This document shows positions 18,269-27,605 of a DNA stretch of 64,000 nt, one piece after another. This stretch comes from Streptomyces sp. T12 (lineage in GTDB: Bacteria; Actinomycetota; Actinomycetes; Streptomycetales; Streptomycetaceae), in contig NZ_CP117866.1 of the NCBI RefSeq assembly GCF_028736035.1, forward strand, positions 10,891,001-10,955,000. The letters run 5' to 3'. The translations under genes and the position numbers were made by a program. Numbering within the stretch: position 1 is the stretch's first letter; each line of letters opens with the position of its first letter. A model generated the notes under the pieces. It saw only the letters and a list, made by a program, of their open reading frames with translations, was not told the origin of the DNA and did no database searches.

Positions 18269-19045
18269 GTGCGGTTCGCGTTCCGTCGTACGCGCGACAG
18301 GCCCCGCGACACGCTCGCCCCGGTCCTGCACGACGTACGCGCCGTGGTCTTCGACACCGACGGAGTGATCACCGACTCGGCCAAGGTGCACGCCGCCGCC
18401 TGGAAGGTGGCCTTCGACGGCTTCCTGCGCGCCCACCCGCCCGAGGACCCCGACCGACGCCGCCCCTTCGACGAGCAGGACGACTACCTGCGCCACGTCG
18501 ACGGCAAGTCCCGCCTCGACGGAGCCGAGGCCTTCCTGACCGCACGCGGCATCGAGGCGTCGGCCGAGACGGTGCGGGCGGTCGCCGCGGACAAGGAGCG
18601 CCTTTTTACGGAGCGGCTGCGCGAGCACGGCGTCGAGGCCTACCCGGGGACCGTACGGCTGGTGAGGGCGCTGCGTGCGGCGGGAGTGCCCCGCGCCGCG
18701 GCCTCCGCGTCCCGGCACGCCGGCGAGTTGCTGAGCCGGGCAGGCGTGCTCGACCTGTTCGACGTCCTGGTGGACGGCGGCGAGGCGGCCCGGCTGGGCC
18801 TCGCGGGCAAGCCGGACCCCGACCTGTTCCTGGAAGCGGTCCGCCGACTCGGCGTCCCCGCCGGCCGGGCCGCAGTCGTCGAGGACGCCCTGGCCGGGGT
18901 GGAAGCGGGCCGGCGCGGTGGATTCGCCCTGGTGGTCGGCGTGGACCGGGCCGCCGGTGCGGACAGCGGGGCACGGCTGCTGCGGCACGGCGCCGACATC
19001 GTCGTACGCGACCTCGGAGAACTGTGCGCGGGAGGAGCGCCGTAG
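18269..19045 (+). CDS. HAD hydrolase, beta-phosphoglucomutase-like
   Basis: 258 residues. HAD motif I VVFDTDGVITDSA near residues 24-36 carries the catalytic Asp pair; a helical cap follows (HVDGKSRLDGAEAFLTARGIE), then motif II around AAASASRHAGELL, motif III Lys in GLAGKPDPDLF and motif IV VVEDALAGVEAG. The cap signature fits beta-phosphoglucomutase. I start at GTG 18269, which has GGAGG upstream; an earlier frame extension is low quality. The next gene is a GH65 phosphorylase overlapping by one base. Together they would convert a disaccharide to beta-glucose 1-phosphate and then glucose 6-phosphate. Confidence 0.9.
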   Translation: MRFAFRRTRDRPRDTLAPVLHDVRAVVFDTDGVITDSAKVHAAAWKVAFDGFLRAHPPEDPDRRRPFDEQDDYLRHVDGKSRLDGAEAFLTARGIEASAETVRAVAADKERLFTERLREHGVEAYPGTVRLVRALRAAGVPRAAASASRHAGELLSRAGVLDLFDVLVDGGEAARLGLAGKPDPDLFLEAVRRLGVPAGRAAVVEDALAGVEAGRRGGFALVVGVDRAAGADSGARLLRHGADIVVRDLGELCAGGAP

Positions 19046-21444
19046 TGACGGACGACCGGAGCTCGCAGGCCGAGGCAGCGGGCTGGAGCTGGGAGTACGA
19101 GGGCTACAGGCCCGCCGACGAACGCCTTCGGGAGTCGCTGTGCACGCTCGGCAACGGCTACTTCGCCACGCGGGGCGTGCTTCCCGAGTGCGCCGCCGAC
19201 GAGGTCCACTATCCGGGGACGTATGTGGCCGGCATCTACAACCGGCTCACTTCCGATGTCGCGGGCCGCCGTGTGGAGAACGAGGACATGGTCAACGTCC
19301 CGAACTGGCTGCCTCTGCGCTTCCGGCTCCCCGACGGGCACTGGATCGTCCCCGACACCGCGACCGTGCTCGACCACCGGCAGCTGCTGCACCTGTCCTC
19401 GGGGATGCTGGAGCGCTGGACCCGGTACGGACTCGGCGGGGACCGGGCGTTGACAGTGCGTCAGCAGCGGATCGTGCATATGGCCGACCCGCATCTGGCC
19501 GCTCTGCGCACCGAGTTCACGGCCGAGGGGTTCTCCGGTCCGCTCGAGGTGGAGGCGGCCCTGGACGGCTCGGTCACCAACTCCGGCGTCGCGCGCTACC
19601 GGGACCTCGACGGCCGCCATCTGACCCACGTCCACACCGGCACCGCCGCCCCGGACACGGTCTGGCTGAGCTGCCGCACCCGCACCTCCTACATCGGGAT
19701 CGGCATCGCGGCCCGGCTGACCACCGACACGCCCGCCACGATCCGTCACGAACGGCCGTACGCCATCCAGCGGCTGACGCTCGACATGGTCCCCGGCCAC
19801 ACCGTCACCGTCGACAAGACCGTCGCCCTGCACACCTCCCACGACCCGGCCATCAGCGACCCGCTGCACGCCGCCGTCGACCGGGTGGGCCGGGCCCCCG
19901 GCTTCGACGCGCTGGTCGCGTCGCACCGCACCGCCTGGGGCCAGCTCTGGCGCCGTGCCGAACTCGACGTCCCCGGCGAGTCGGGCCGCATCCTGCGGCT
20001 GCACCTCTTCCACGTCCTGCAGACCCTCTCCCCGCACACCGCCGACCTCGACGTCGGCGTGCCCGCCCGGGGACTGCACGGCGAGGCCTACCGCGGCCAC
20101 GTCTTCTGGGACGAGCTGTTCGTCCTGCCCTTCCTCAACCTGCACTTCCCGGAGGTCTCCCGCGCCCTGCTCCGCCACCGCCACCGCCGCCTCGAACAGG
20201 CCTGCACCAGCGCCAGGCGAGCGGGCCGCCGCGGGGCGATGTACCCGTGGCAGAGCGGCAGCGACGGACGCGAGGAGACCCAGCAGCTGCATGTCAACCC
20301 GCGCTCGGGGCGCTGGCTGCCCGACCACTCGCGGCTCCAGCACCATGTCGGGTCGGCGATCGCGTACAACGTGTGGCAGTACTGCGAGGCGAGCGGCGAC
20401 ATGGAGTTCCTGCACACCAAGGGCGCTGAGATGCTGTTGCAGATCGCCCGCTTCTGGGCGGACAAGGCGGTCTACGACGACAGCCTGGGCCGCCACCGCA
20501 TCAAGGGCGTGGTCGGCCCCGACGAGTACCACGAGTCCTACCCGGGTGCCGAGGCGCCCGGCCTCGACGACAACGCGTACACCAACGTCACGGCCGCCTG
20601 GGTGCTCACCCGCACCATGGAGCTGCTGGACACGCTGCCCGAGCCGCGCCGTCGCGAACTCGTCGAACGCACCGGCCTGGACGCCGGCGAACTCGACCGG
20701 TGGGAGGACGTCTCGCGCACCCTCCACGTCCCCTTCCACGACGACGTCATCAGCCAGTTCGCCGGCTACGCCGACCTCGCCGAACTCGACTGGAACGGCT
20801 ACCGCGGCAAGTACGGCGACATCCGGCGGCTGGACCGGATCCTGGAGGCGGAGGGCGACACCGTCAACCGCTACAAGGCCTCCAAACAGGCCGACGTCCT
20901 GATGCTCGGCTACCTCTTCGCGCCCGCGGAACTGGGGGGCCTCTTCCACCGGTTGGGGGTGCGGCTGGACGAGGACACCTGGCGGCGCACCCTCGACTAC
21001 TACATCCACCGCACCAGCCACGGCTCCACCCTCAGCGGCCTGGTCCACGGCTGGGTACTGGCCCGGTGCCGACGCAGCGACGCGTGGAAGTTCTGCCAGG
21101 AGGCCCTCCAGGGCGACATCGCCGACGTCCAGGGCGGCACCACCGGCGAGGGCATCCACCTCGGCGCGATGGCCGGCACCCTCGACCTCGTCCAGCGCGG
21201 GCTGACCGGCCTGGAGACCCGGGGCGGCGCCCTGTGGCTCGACCCCGTGCCGCTGCCCGAGCTGTCCTCGTACGGCTTCGCCCTGCGCTACCAGGGCAAC
21301 TGGGGCGTACGCCTGCGCCTGGAACGCGGACTGCTGGAGATCGCGGTCCCGTCCTCCGACGCCTCCCCGATCGACGTACGGCTGCCGGGGCTGGAGGTGT
21401 CCCTGCAGCCGGGGGAGACGGGACGACTCGTCCTTCCGGACTGA
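19045..21444 (+). CDS. GH65 disaccharide phosphorylase
   Basis: 799 residues. The N-terminal beta domain carries LGNGYFATRGVLPE and VPNWLPLRF. The (alpha/alpha)6 barrel has HVFWDELFVLPFLNL near residue 353, the general acid region GVVGPDEYHE near 490, KQADVLMLGYLF near 615, and the phosphate-site segment HRTSHGSTLS near 657. These are GH65 features; the family includes maltose, trehalose, kojibiose and nigerose phosphorylases plus some hydrolases. The preserved phosphate loop and the coupled phosphomutase gene favour phosphorolysis. The GTG start shares its first base with the previous stop (TAGTG) and has GGGAGGAG upstream. Confidence 0.93.
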   Translation: MTDDRSSQAEAAGWSWEYEGYRPADERLRESLCTLGNGYFATRGVLPECAADEVHYPGTYVAGIYNRLTSDVAGRRVENEDMVNVPNWLPLRFRLPDGHWIVPDTATVLDHRQLLHLSSGMLERWTRYGLGGDRALTVRQQRIVHMADPHLAALRTEFTAEGFSGPLEVEAALDGSVTNSGVARYRDLDGRHLTHVHTGTAAPDTVWLSCRTRTSYIGIGIAARLTTDTPATIRHERPYAIQRLTLDMVPGHTVTVDKTVALHTSHDPAISDPLHAAVDRVGRAPGFDALVASHRTAWGQLWRRAELDVPGESGRILRLHLFHVLQTLSPHTADLDVGVPARGLHGEAYRGHVFWDELFVLPFLNLHFPEVSRALLRHRHRRLEQACTSARRAGRRGAMYPWQSGSDGREETQQLHVNPRSGRWLPDHSRLQHHVGSAIAYNVWQYCEASGDMEFLHTKGAEMLLQIARFWADKAVYDDSLGRHRIKGVVGPDEYHESYPGAEAPGLDDNAYTNVTAAWVLTRTMELLDTLPEPRRRELVERTGLDAGELDRWEDVSRTLHVPFHDDVISQFAGYADLAELDWNGYRGKYGDIRRLDRILEAEGDTVNRYKASKQADVLMLGYLFAPAELGGLFHRLGVRLDEDTWRRTLDYYIHRTSHGSTLSGLVHGWVLARCRRSDAWKFCQEALQGDIADVQGGTTGEGIHLGAMAGTLDLVQRGLTGLETRGGALWLDPVPLPELSSYGFALRYQGNWGVRLRLERGLLEIAVPSSDASPIDVRLPGLEVSLQPGETGRLVLPD

Positions 21445-21538
21445 CGCGGCCCTGTGCGGGACGCGCCTGACGGGGAGAGGCTGGGAGACAGCGATCCTGC
21501 GCGAAAACCCGCGGTTCCTGCACGGAAAGGGGAGCGCG

Positions 21539-22420
21539 ATGAACGGCCCGGTTGTCGTAGGGGTGGACGGTTCGCCGTCGAGCATGGCGGCGGTGCAGGC
21601 CGCGGCGCGCGAGGCCGGGCTGCGGGGTGTGGGGCTCCGGCTGGTGCATGCCTTCGGCTGGCCGGCCGCGCACATACCGGCCGGGGGGCGGCCGTGGGAG
21701 CCGAGCGGCGCCGGGCTGCGCGAGCTGATCGACGGCACGCTCACCAAGGCGGAGCAGCGCGCTCACGAGACGGCGCCGGGCGTCGAGATCGAGCGCGAGG
21801 TCGTCGTCGGCGACCCGGTGACGGTGATGGAGATCGAATCGCGCACCGCGACCCTGGCCGTGGTCGGGAGCCGGGGCCACAGCCGGTTCGGCGCCCTGCT
21901 GCTCGGCTCCACCGCAGGTCATCTGGCCGCCCATGCCGCCTGCCCGGTGCTGGTGGTGCGCGGCAGGCCGAACCCGGAGGGGCCCGTCCTCCTGGCCGTC
22001 GACGGCTCGCCCGCGGCCCGGGGAGCCGTCGAGTTCGCCTTCGCCCTGGCCTCCCTGCACGGCACGGACCTGGTGGCGCTGCACGCCTGGAGCACCCGGA
22101 CCGAACGCGCCTACGAGGCTCCCGCCGACCCGCCCTTCGTGACGTACGACGAGGACCGGCTGCGCGACGAGGAGGAGCGCGTGCTCGCCGAGGCGCTGGG
22201 CGGGCTGCGCGACACGTACCCCGACGTCGCCGTGGACCGCAGGCTGGTGCGCGGCCGGATCCGCCACACCGTCATCGAGGCCAGCGCCGAGGCCGGGATC
22301 GTCGTGGTCGGGGCACGCGGCCGGGGCGGGTTCGCCGGGCTGCTCCTGGGCTCGGTCAGCCAGGCCGTGCTCCAGCATGGGCACTGTCCGGTCGTCGTCG
22401 TGCGGTCCGGTGAGCGGTGA
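21539..22420 (+). CDS. Universal stress protein, tandem UspA domains
   Basis: 293 residues, two UspA domains. Each opens with VVGVDGSPSS or LLAVDGSPAA and ends with an ATP-binding loop, GSRGHSRFGALLLGST near residue 115 and GARGRGGFAGLLLGSV near 260, followed by CPV(L/V)VVR. Two-domain Usp proteins of this kind accumulate in actinobacteria during hypoxia and stasis. It lies between a sugar phosphorylase and a polyphosphate kinase, which supports a role in energy stress. The ATG follows AAAGGGGAG. Confidence 0.95.
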   Translation: MNGPVVVGVDGSPSSMAAVQAAAREAGLRGVGLRLVHAFGWPAAHIPAGGRPWEPSGAGLRELIDGTLTKAEQRAHETAPGVEIEREVVVGDPVTVMEIESRTATLAVVGSRGHSRFGALLLGSTAGHLAAHAACPVLVVRGRPNPEGPVLLAVDGSPAARGAVEFAFALASLHGTDLVALHAWSTRTERAYEAPADPPFVTYDEDRLRDEEERVLAEALGGLRDTYPDVAVDRRLVRGRIRHTVIEASAEAGIVVVGARGRGGFAGLLLGSVSQAVLQHGHCPVVVVRSGER

Positions 22421-22453
22421 CGGGGGGAGAGAGAGCGGCCCCGGTGCGCGGGC

Positions 22454-23257
22454 TCAGAGGTTCGCCGCGTGGTCCGGGACGTAGTTCTGCAGATCGCGCG
22501 GGGGCCGCTGGTAGCCGGTCGACCCCGGCCGTTCGGGCAGGTCCGGGACCGGCGGGGACACGTCCTGGTACGGCAGGGAGTCCAGCAGGTGGGCGATCAT
22601 GTTCAGCCGGGCCCGGCGCTTGTCGTCGCTCTCGACCACGTACCAGGGCGCCTCGGTGATGTCGGTGTGCACCATCATCTCGTCCTTGGCCCGGGAGTAG
22701 TCCTCCCAGCGGGTGATCGACTCCATGTCCATCGGGGACAGCTTCCAGCGCCGCAGGGGATCCTCCAGGCGGCGCCGGAAGCGGTCCTGCTGCTCCTCGT
22801 CGCTCACCGAGAACCAGTACTTGCGCAGCAGGATCCCGTCCTCCACCAGCATCCGCTCGAAGAGGGGGCACTGGCGCAGGAAGAGCTGGTACTCCTCCTT
22901 GCTGCAGAAGCCCATGACGTGCTCGACACCGGCCCGGTTGTACCAGCTGCGGTCGAACAGCACGATCTCCCCGGCGGCCGGCAGATGCTCGATGTACCGC
23001 TGGAAGTACCACTGCGTGCGCTCGCGCTCGGTCGGCTTGGGCAGGGCCGCGATTTGTGCCACCCGCGGGTTGAGATGCTCCGTGACCCGCTTGATGGTGC
23101 CACCCTTGCCCGCCGCGTCCCGCCCCTCGAAGACGACCACCAGCCTGGCGTCCTGCTCACGCACCCACTCCTGCAGCTTCACCAACTCCGTCTGCAGGCG
23201 CAGCAGTTCCCTCTCGTACACCTTGCGCGGCAGTTTCTCCGCCTTGTCGCCGGCCAT
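22454..23257 (-). CDS. ppk2: Polyphosphate kinase 2
   Basis: 267 residues, single P-loop PPK2 domain (class I length). Walker A VFEGRDAAGKGGTIKRV near residue 43, NPRVAQIAALPKPTERERTQWYFQRY, the lid/Walker B segment EIVLFDRSWYNRAGVEHVMGF near 99, and KYWFSVSDEEQQDRF. The enzyme moves phosphate between polyphosphate and nucleotides, usually favouring nucleotide formation. The start ATG at 23257 follows GGGAGGC. It is divergent from cytochrome oxidase subunit I and convergent with the stress protein, consistent with an ATP-buffering function. Confidence 0.95.
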   Translation of the reverse strand: MAGDKAEKLPRKVYERELLRLQTELVKLQEWVREQDARLVVVFEGRDAAGKGGTIKRVTEHLNPRVAQIAALPKPTERERTQWYFQRYIEHLPAAGEIVLFDRSWYNRAGVEHVMGFCSKEEYQLFLRQCPLFERMLVEDGILLRKYWFSVSDEEQQDRFRRRLEDPLRRWKLSPMDMESITRWEDYSRAKDEMMVHTDITEAPWYVVESDDKRRARLNMIAHLLDSLPYQDVSPPVPDLPERPGSTGYQRPPRDLQNYVPDHAANL

Positions 23258-23437
23258 GCCGCCTCCCGCCGCCTGCCCGAACACCAGAACAGCACCGTAC
23301 TGACCGACGATGAGCCGCGCACCCCGGACGCGGCCACAGAACGTCCGGGCACCATGCCGGGACGCTGGGTGAGGCGCACGGGTGAATGCCCCGGCCCGCA
23401 GGACTGACGCCACCGCTGCCCGGGTACCCAGCGGCGC

Positions 23438-25108
23438 ATGGCGGTGGACAGCAGGACCGAGCCGGCGCGCGCTACGCTGCCCCGGCCGCGCGGGAGACTC
23501 GGCCGGGCGTTGCTGCGGTGGGCGACGACGACCGACCACAAGGTGATCGGCAACCTCTACATGACGACCGCCTTCGGCTTCTTCCTCCTCGGCGGCGTCC
23601 TCGCGCTGCTGATGCGGGCCGAACTCGCCCGCCCCGGGCTCCAGTTGTTCAGCAGCGACCAGTACAACCAGCTGTTCACGGTGCACGGCACGGTCATGAT
23701 GCTGCTCTTCGCGACCCCGCTGTTCGCCGGGTTCGCCAACGCGATCATGCCGTTGCAGATCGGCTCCCCGGACGTGGCGTTCCCGCGGCTGAACGCCCTG
23801 TCGTACTGGCTGTACCTGGGCGGCGGCCTGATGGTCGTCGCGGGCTTCGTCGTACCCGGGGGAGCGGCGAGCTTCGGCTGGTTCGCCTACGCGCCCCTCA
23901 ACAGCGTGGTGCGCACCCCCGGCTCGGGCGGTGACCTGTGGACCATGGGCCTGGTCGTGACCGGCGTGTCCACCACACTCGGCGCGGTCAACTTCATCAC
24001 CACGATCCTGTGCCTGCGCGCCCCCGGCATGACCATGTTCCGGATGCCGCTGTTCACCTGGAACGTGCTGTTCACCTCGATCCTGATCCTGCCCGCGTTC
24101 CCCGTCCTGACGGCCGCCCTGTTCGCCCTGGAGGCGGACCGCAAGTTCGGGGCGCACATCTACGACGCGGCGAACGGCGGCGCGTTGCTGTGGCAGCACC
24201 TGTTCTGGTTCTTCGGCCACCCCGAGGTGTACATCGTCGCGCTGCCGTTCTTCGGGATCATCTCCGAGATCATCCCGGTGTTCAGCCGCAAGCCGCTCTT
24301 CGGCTACGTCGGCCTCATCGGCGCCACCATCGCCATCACCATGTTGTCCGCGGTGGTGTGGGCCCACCACATGTTCGCCACCGGCGCGGTGCTGCTGCCG
24401 TTCTTCTCGCTGATGTCCTTCCTCATCGCGGTGCCGACCGGGGTGAAGTTCTTCAACTGGATCGGCACGATGCGAGGCGGCTCCCTGTCCTTCGAGACAC
24501 CCATGCTGTGGGCGTGCGGCTTCCTCGTGACGTTCCTGCTCGGCGGCATGAGCGGCGTCATCATCGCCTCCCCGCCGCTCGACTTCCACCTCACCGACTC
24601 GTACTTCATCGTCGCCCATCTGCACTACGTGCTGTTCGGCACGGTCGTCTTCGCGATGTTCGGGGGCTTCTACTTCTGGTGGCCGAAGTTCACCGGCAAG
24701 TTGCTCGACGAGCGCCTCGGCAAGATCCACTTCTGGACCCTCTTCGTCGGCTTCCAGACCACGTTCCTGGTCCAGCACTGGCTGGGCGAACAGGGCATGC
24801 CCCGCCGCTACGCCGACTACCTGACCGCGGACGGCTTCACGCTGCTCAACACGGTCAGCTCGATCGGCGCGTTCCTCCTCGGGCTGTCCACGCTCCCGTT
24901 CCTCTACAACGTCTGGCGCACCGCCCACTACGGAACACCGGTGGCCCGCAACGACCCCTGGGGATACGGCCGCTCCCTCGAATGGGCCACGTCCTGCCCG
25001 CCCCCGCGCCACAACTTCACGGCACTGCCCCGGATCCGCACCGAGTCCCCGGCGTTCGACCTGCACCACCCCGACCTCGCCCGCCTCGACCAAAGGCAGC
25101 AGCAGTGA
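23438..25108 (+). CDS. ctaD: Cytochrome c oxidase subunit I (aa3 type)
   Basis: 556 residues, twelve predicted helices. Haem a and a3/CuB ligands are visible: His in [12 protein letters not shown], the CuB His/Tyr segment [18 protein letters not shown], the His pair [11 protein letters not shown], and the late HLHYVLFG. The proton-channel segments look normal. This is probably an additional copy: the gene stands with only a subunit IV gene and without subunits II (ctaC) or III (ctaE), which normally lie elsewhere in Streptomyces together with the qcr genes. It would have to assemble with those housekeeping subunits. GGGTACCC lies just before the start. Confidence 0.96.
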   Translation: MAVDSRTEPARATLPRPRGRLGRALLRWATTTDHKVIGNLYMTTAFGFFLLGGVLALLMRAELARPGLQLFSSDQYNQLFTVHGTVMMLLFATPLFAGFANAIMPLQIGSPDVAFPRLNALSYWLYLGGGLMVVAGFVVPGGAASFGWFAYAPLNSVVRTPGSGGDLWTMGLVVTGVSTTLGAVNFITTILCLRAPGMTMFRMPLFTWNVLFTSILILPAFPVLTAALFALEADRKFGAHIYDAANGGALLWQHLFWFFGHPEVYIVALPFFGIISEIIPVFSRKPLFGYVGLIGATIAITMLSAVVWAHHMFATGAVLLPFFSLMSFLIAVPTGVKFFNWIGTMRGGSLSFETPMLWACGFLVTFLLGGMSGVIIASPPLDFHLTDSYFIVAHLHYVLFGTVVFAMFGGFYFWWPKFTGKLLDERLGKIHFWTLFVGFQTTFLVQHWLGEQGMPRRYADYLTADGFTLLNTVSSIGAFLLGLSTLPFLYNVWRTAHYGTPVARNDPWGYGRSLEWATSCPPPRHNFTALPRIRTESPAFDLHHPDLARLDQRQQQ

Positions 25109-25542
25109 AGACCGAGGCCCGTCTGTTCATCGGCGTGGCGGGGTTCTTCCTCGTCACCGCGGTCGGCTACGGCTGGCGTTCCAAGGAACCCGCCGGTACC
25201 GCCGTCCTGACCATCGCCTTCCTGATGGCCGCCCTCGTCGCGTTCTTCCTGCACATGCAGTACCGCAGACGGGGCCTGAGAGCGCAGGACCGCCCGGACG
25301 CCGAAGTCGCCGACACCGCGGGCCCGCTCCACTTCTTCGCGCCGCGCAGCCCCTGGCCCATCACGACCGCACTGGGCTCCGTCCTGGCGGCGCTCGGCGT
25401 CGTCTACGGCCTGTGGCTGTTCCTGCTGGGCATCGGTGTGCTCGGGCACGGGGTGTTCGGCATGGTGTTCCAGTACGCGGGCCGGGGCGCTCAGCGCTCC
25501 AGCTCGTCCGCCGACGACGCCCGATCCTCCTCGGCGCGGTAG
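25105..25542 (+). CDS. ctaF: Cytochrome c oxidase subunit IV (actinobacterial)
   Basis: 145 residues, four predicted membrane helices: [37 protein letters not shown], then two after [13 protein letters not shown]. This arrangement and the FFAPRSPWP segment are typical of actinobacterial subunit IV. The GTG start overlaps the ctaD stop by three bases, so translation is coupled. Its last 52 bp overlap the 3' end of the convergent cytochrome b gene, and the C-terminal Ser/Ala-rich tail is encoded in that overlap. Confidence 0.9.
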   Translation: MKTEARLFIGVAGFFLVTAVGYGWRSKEPAGTAVLTIAFLMAALVAFFLHMQYRRRGLRAQDRPDAEVADTAGPLHFFAPRSPWPITTALGSVLAALGVVYGLWLFLLGIGVLGHGVFGMVFQYAGRGAQRSSSSADDARSSSAR

Positions 25543-26999
25543 CCATAGCTCCTCAGCACATACCGCCGCTCCTCGTCGAGTGGCTCGTGGCTCTCCTCGT
25601 AGCCGCCCGCGATGGTCTGCCGCACCTCGCCGGTCTCCTCGCCCTCCGTCAGCCGCTCCCGGTCCGCCTCCTGCAGCGCCACACAGACACGCCGGGTCAC
25701 CATGAACGCGAGCGGCGGCAGCAGCACGAAGGCGATCCGGAACACCCAGGTCAGCGCGTTCACCGAGATCCTGAAGGCGTGCGCGATGATGTCGTTGCCG
25801 CCCGCCGCCAGCAGGACGGCGTAGCAACTGATCGCCGCGACACCGAGCGCCGTGCGCACGGGCTTGTCGCGGGGCCGGTCGCACAGATGGTGCTCCTCGC
25901 GGTCACCGGTCACCCGCCGCTCGACGAACGGGTACGCGTACAGCACGGCGAACAGGACCCCCGGCAGCACGACCGCGGGCAACAGCACGTTCCACATCAC
26001 CGTGTGCCCGGCCACCACCGTCTCCCAGGGCGGCACCAGTCGCAGCGAGCCCTCCAGGAAACCGACGTACCAGTCCGGCTGCGAACCCGTCGACACGATG
26101 TCCGCGCGATAGGGGCCGTACACCCAGATCGGGTTGATCTGCGCGACCCCCGAGAGCAGCGTCAGCACCCCGAAGACGATGAGGGAAAGGCCGCCCGAAG
26201 CCGCCGTGAACTGCGGGAACATGGGCTTGCCGACCGCATTGCGGTTGGTGCGGCCGCGGCCGGCCCAGTGCGTGTGCTTCAGGTAGAACACCAGGATCAG
26301 GTGCACGGAGATCAGCGCGAGCAGCAGTCCGGGGAGCAGCAGGATGTGCAGCGCGTACAGCCGCGGGATCAGCTCCTCGCCCGGGAACTCGCCGCCGAAC
26401 GCGAACATGCTCACATACGTTCCCACCACCGGAATCGACAGCATGATGCCCTGGGCGATCCGCAGCCCCGTCCCCGACAGCAGGTCGTCCGGCAGCGAGT
26501 AGCCGGCGAAGCCCTCGGCCAGCGCCAGCATGAACAGGGTCACGCCGATCAGCCAGTTGACCTCGCGGGGCCGGCGGAACGCGCCCGTGAAGAAGATCCG
26601 CAGCAGATGCAGCCCGATCGCGGCGAGGAACACCAGGGCCGCCCAGTGGTGCAGCTGACGGAGCAGCAGACCGCCGCGCACGTCGAAGCTGATGTCCAGC
26701 GTCGACGCGTACGCGGACGACATGCGACTCCCCGCGAGCGGCACGTACGAGCCGTGGTAGACGACCTCCGTCATCGACGGGTGGAAGAACAGCGTCAGCC
26801 AGACGCCGGTCAGTAACAGGACGACGAAGCTGTAGAGGGCGAGTTCACCCAGCAGGAAGGACCAGTGGTCGGGAAAGGCCTTGCGCAGCAGACCGCCGCC
26901 CTCGGAGAGCGGCAGTCGCGCGTCGACGTAGTCGGCGGTGCGCTGAGCGGCATGACGGGCCCGCGCGTCGGCACGGGCCCTGCTCCTCCTCCACAGCAC
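25491..26999 (-). CDS. qcrB: Cytochrome b of a bc1-type complex, solitary paralogue
   Basis: 502 residues. The haem-ligand helices carry the expected His pairs: LHHWAALVFLAAIGLHLLRI and LYALHILLLPGLLLALISVHL. The quinone-site motif appears as PPWE (RLVPPWETVV, normally PEWY/PPEW-like). The C-terminal extension with extra helices and a charged tail matches the long actinobacterial QcrB. No Rieske or cytochrome c1 gene is nearby, so this is likely a second copy that replaces or modifies the main complex under certain conditions. GTG at 26999 is chosen although no clear ribosome site precedes it. It converges on ctaF with a 52-bp overlap. Confidence 0.92.
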   Translation of the reverse strand: MLWRRSRARADARARHAAQRTADYVDARLPLSEGGGLLRKAFPDHWSFLLGELALYSFVVLLLTGVWLTLFFHPSMTEVVYHGSYVPLAGSRMSSAYASTLDISFDVRGGLLLRQLHHWAALVFLAAIGLHLLRIFFTGAFRRPREVNWLIGVTLFMLALAEGFAGYSLPDDLLSGTGLRIAQGIMLSIPVVGTYVSMFAFGGEFPGEELIPRLYALHILLLPGLLLALISVHLILVFYLKHTHWAGRGRTNRNAVGKPMFPQFTAASGGLSLIVFGVLTLLSGVAQINPIWVYGPYRADIVSTGSQPDWYVGFLEGSLRLVPPWETVVAGHTVMWNVLLPAVVLPGVLFAVLYAYPFVERRVTGDREEHHLCDRPRDKPVRTALGVAAISCYAVLLAAGGNDIIAHAFRISVNALTWVFRIAFVLLPPLAFMVTRRVCVALQEADRERLTEGEETGEVRQTIAGGYEESHEPLDEERRYVLRSYGYRAEEDRASSADELER

Positions 27000-27094
27000 G
27001 GATCACGAGTGCCCGCGCGCCCGCGCTCGGAAACGGACAGTCACCCACGATCACTCTTTGGTTGCCCAGCTTCGGTTGCCCCGCCGGTCGGGCG

Positions 27095-27457
27095 TCAGGT
27101 ATTGCCCGGACCCCCGCTGCCGAAGGACCCGCTGCCGCCTTCGGACCAGCGGCGCCGTTGCTGCGAGGGGCTGGTGCGGGTGGGAACGTTGCCGTGGGCG
27201 GGCAGCTCGTGCGGGGTCAGCCGGCGCTCGCTCCTGGGCACCTCGTCGGGCTCCCGGTGCTCCCGGACCTCGTGGACCGGTCCCTCCTCGGGCAGCCTCG
27301 GCTGCTCCTCGGGGCGTGGCGGAGGCGGTTCCCGGCGCCTGATCCGGGCGCCCAGCACGAAGGCACCGATGAGCAGCGCCACGACGACCAGACCGGCGAC
27401 GACCAGTCCGATGCCGAGCGCACCTTCCGCTGCGAGGTCCGTCCATGCGATGTCCAT
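27095..27457 (-). CDS. DUF6479-type small membrane protein
   Basis: 120 residues: a short extracellular start MDIAWTDLAAEG, one membrane helix (IGLVVAGLVVVALLIGAFVL), a basic anchor ARIRRREP, then a Pro/Glu-rich cytoplasmic tail ending in a Gly/Ser stretch. This matches a Streptomyces family of unknown function, as I recall it. The ATG at 27457 is preferred to an upstream in-frame ATG at 27499. It lies on the same strand as, and downstream of, nothing obvious in the - direction, so it is probably a single-gene unit. Confidence 0.75.
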   Translation of the reverse strand: MDIAWTDLAAEGALGIGLVVAGLVVVALLIGAFVLGARIRRREPPPPRPEEQPRLPEEGPVHEVREHREPDEVPRSERRLTPHELPAHGNVPTRTSPSQQRRRWSEGGSGSFGSGGPGNT

Positions 27458-27605
27458 GGCGCCGCGAGTACCCCCGGCACCCCGCGTGAACCCGAGCACC
27501 TGACGTGCTCAGTGGCGTGCTCGCTCGACCGCACCGCCCTCGGACCCGGCCAGAACCCTTGCGAGCACCGGGTTTGGGCGCACCCGCTCCGGCTACCCGA
27601 CCGGT

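Noticed and set aside
18640..21747. 1,035-codon open frame opposite the GH65 gene
   Set aside because: Composition (Val/Gly/Ala/Arg runs) and lack of any family motif mark it as antisense shadow; the + strand encodes a complete GH65 enzyme.
22454..25093. Very long open frame on the - strand running opposite ctaD into the polyphosphate kinase
   Set aside because: Only the part after ATG 23257 is protein-like; the rest is Glu/Arg/Gly-rich antisense of ctaD, a normal artefact of high G+C third positions.
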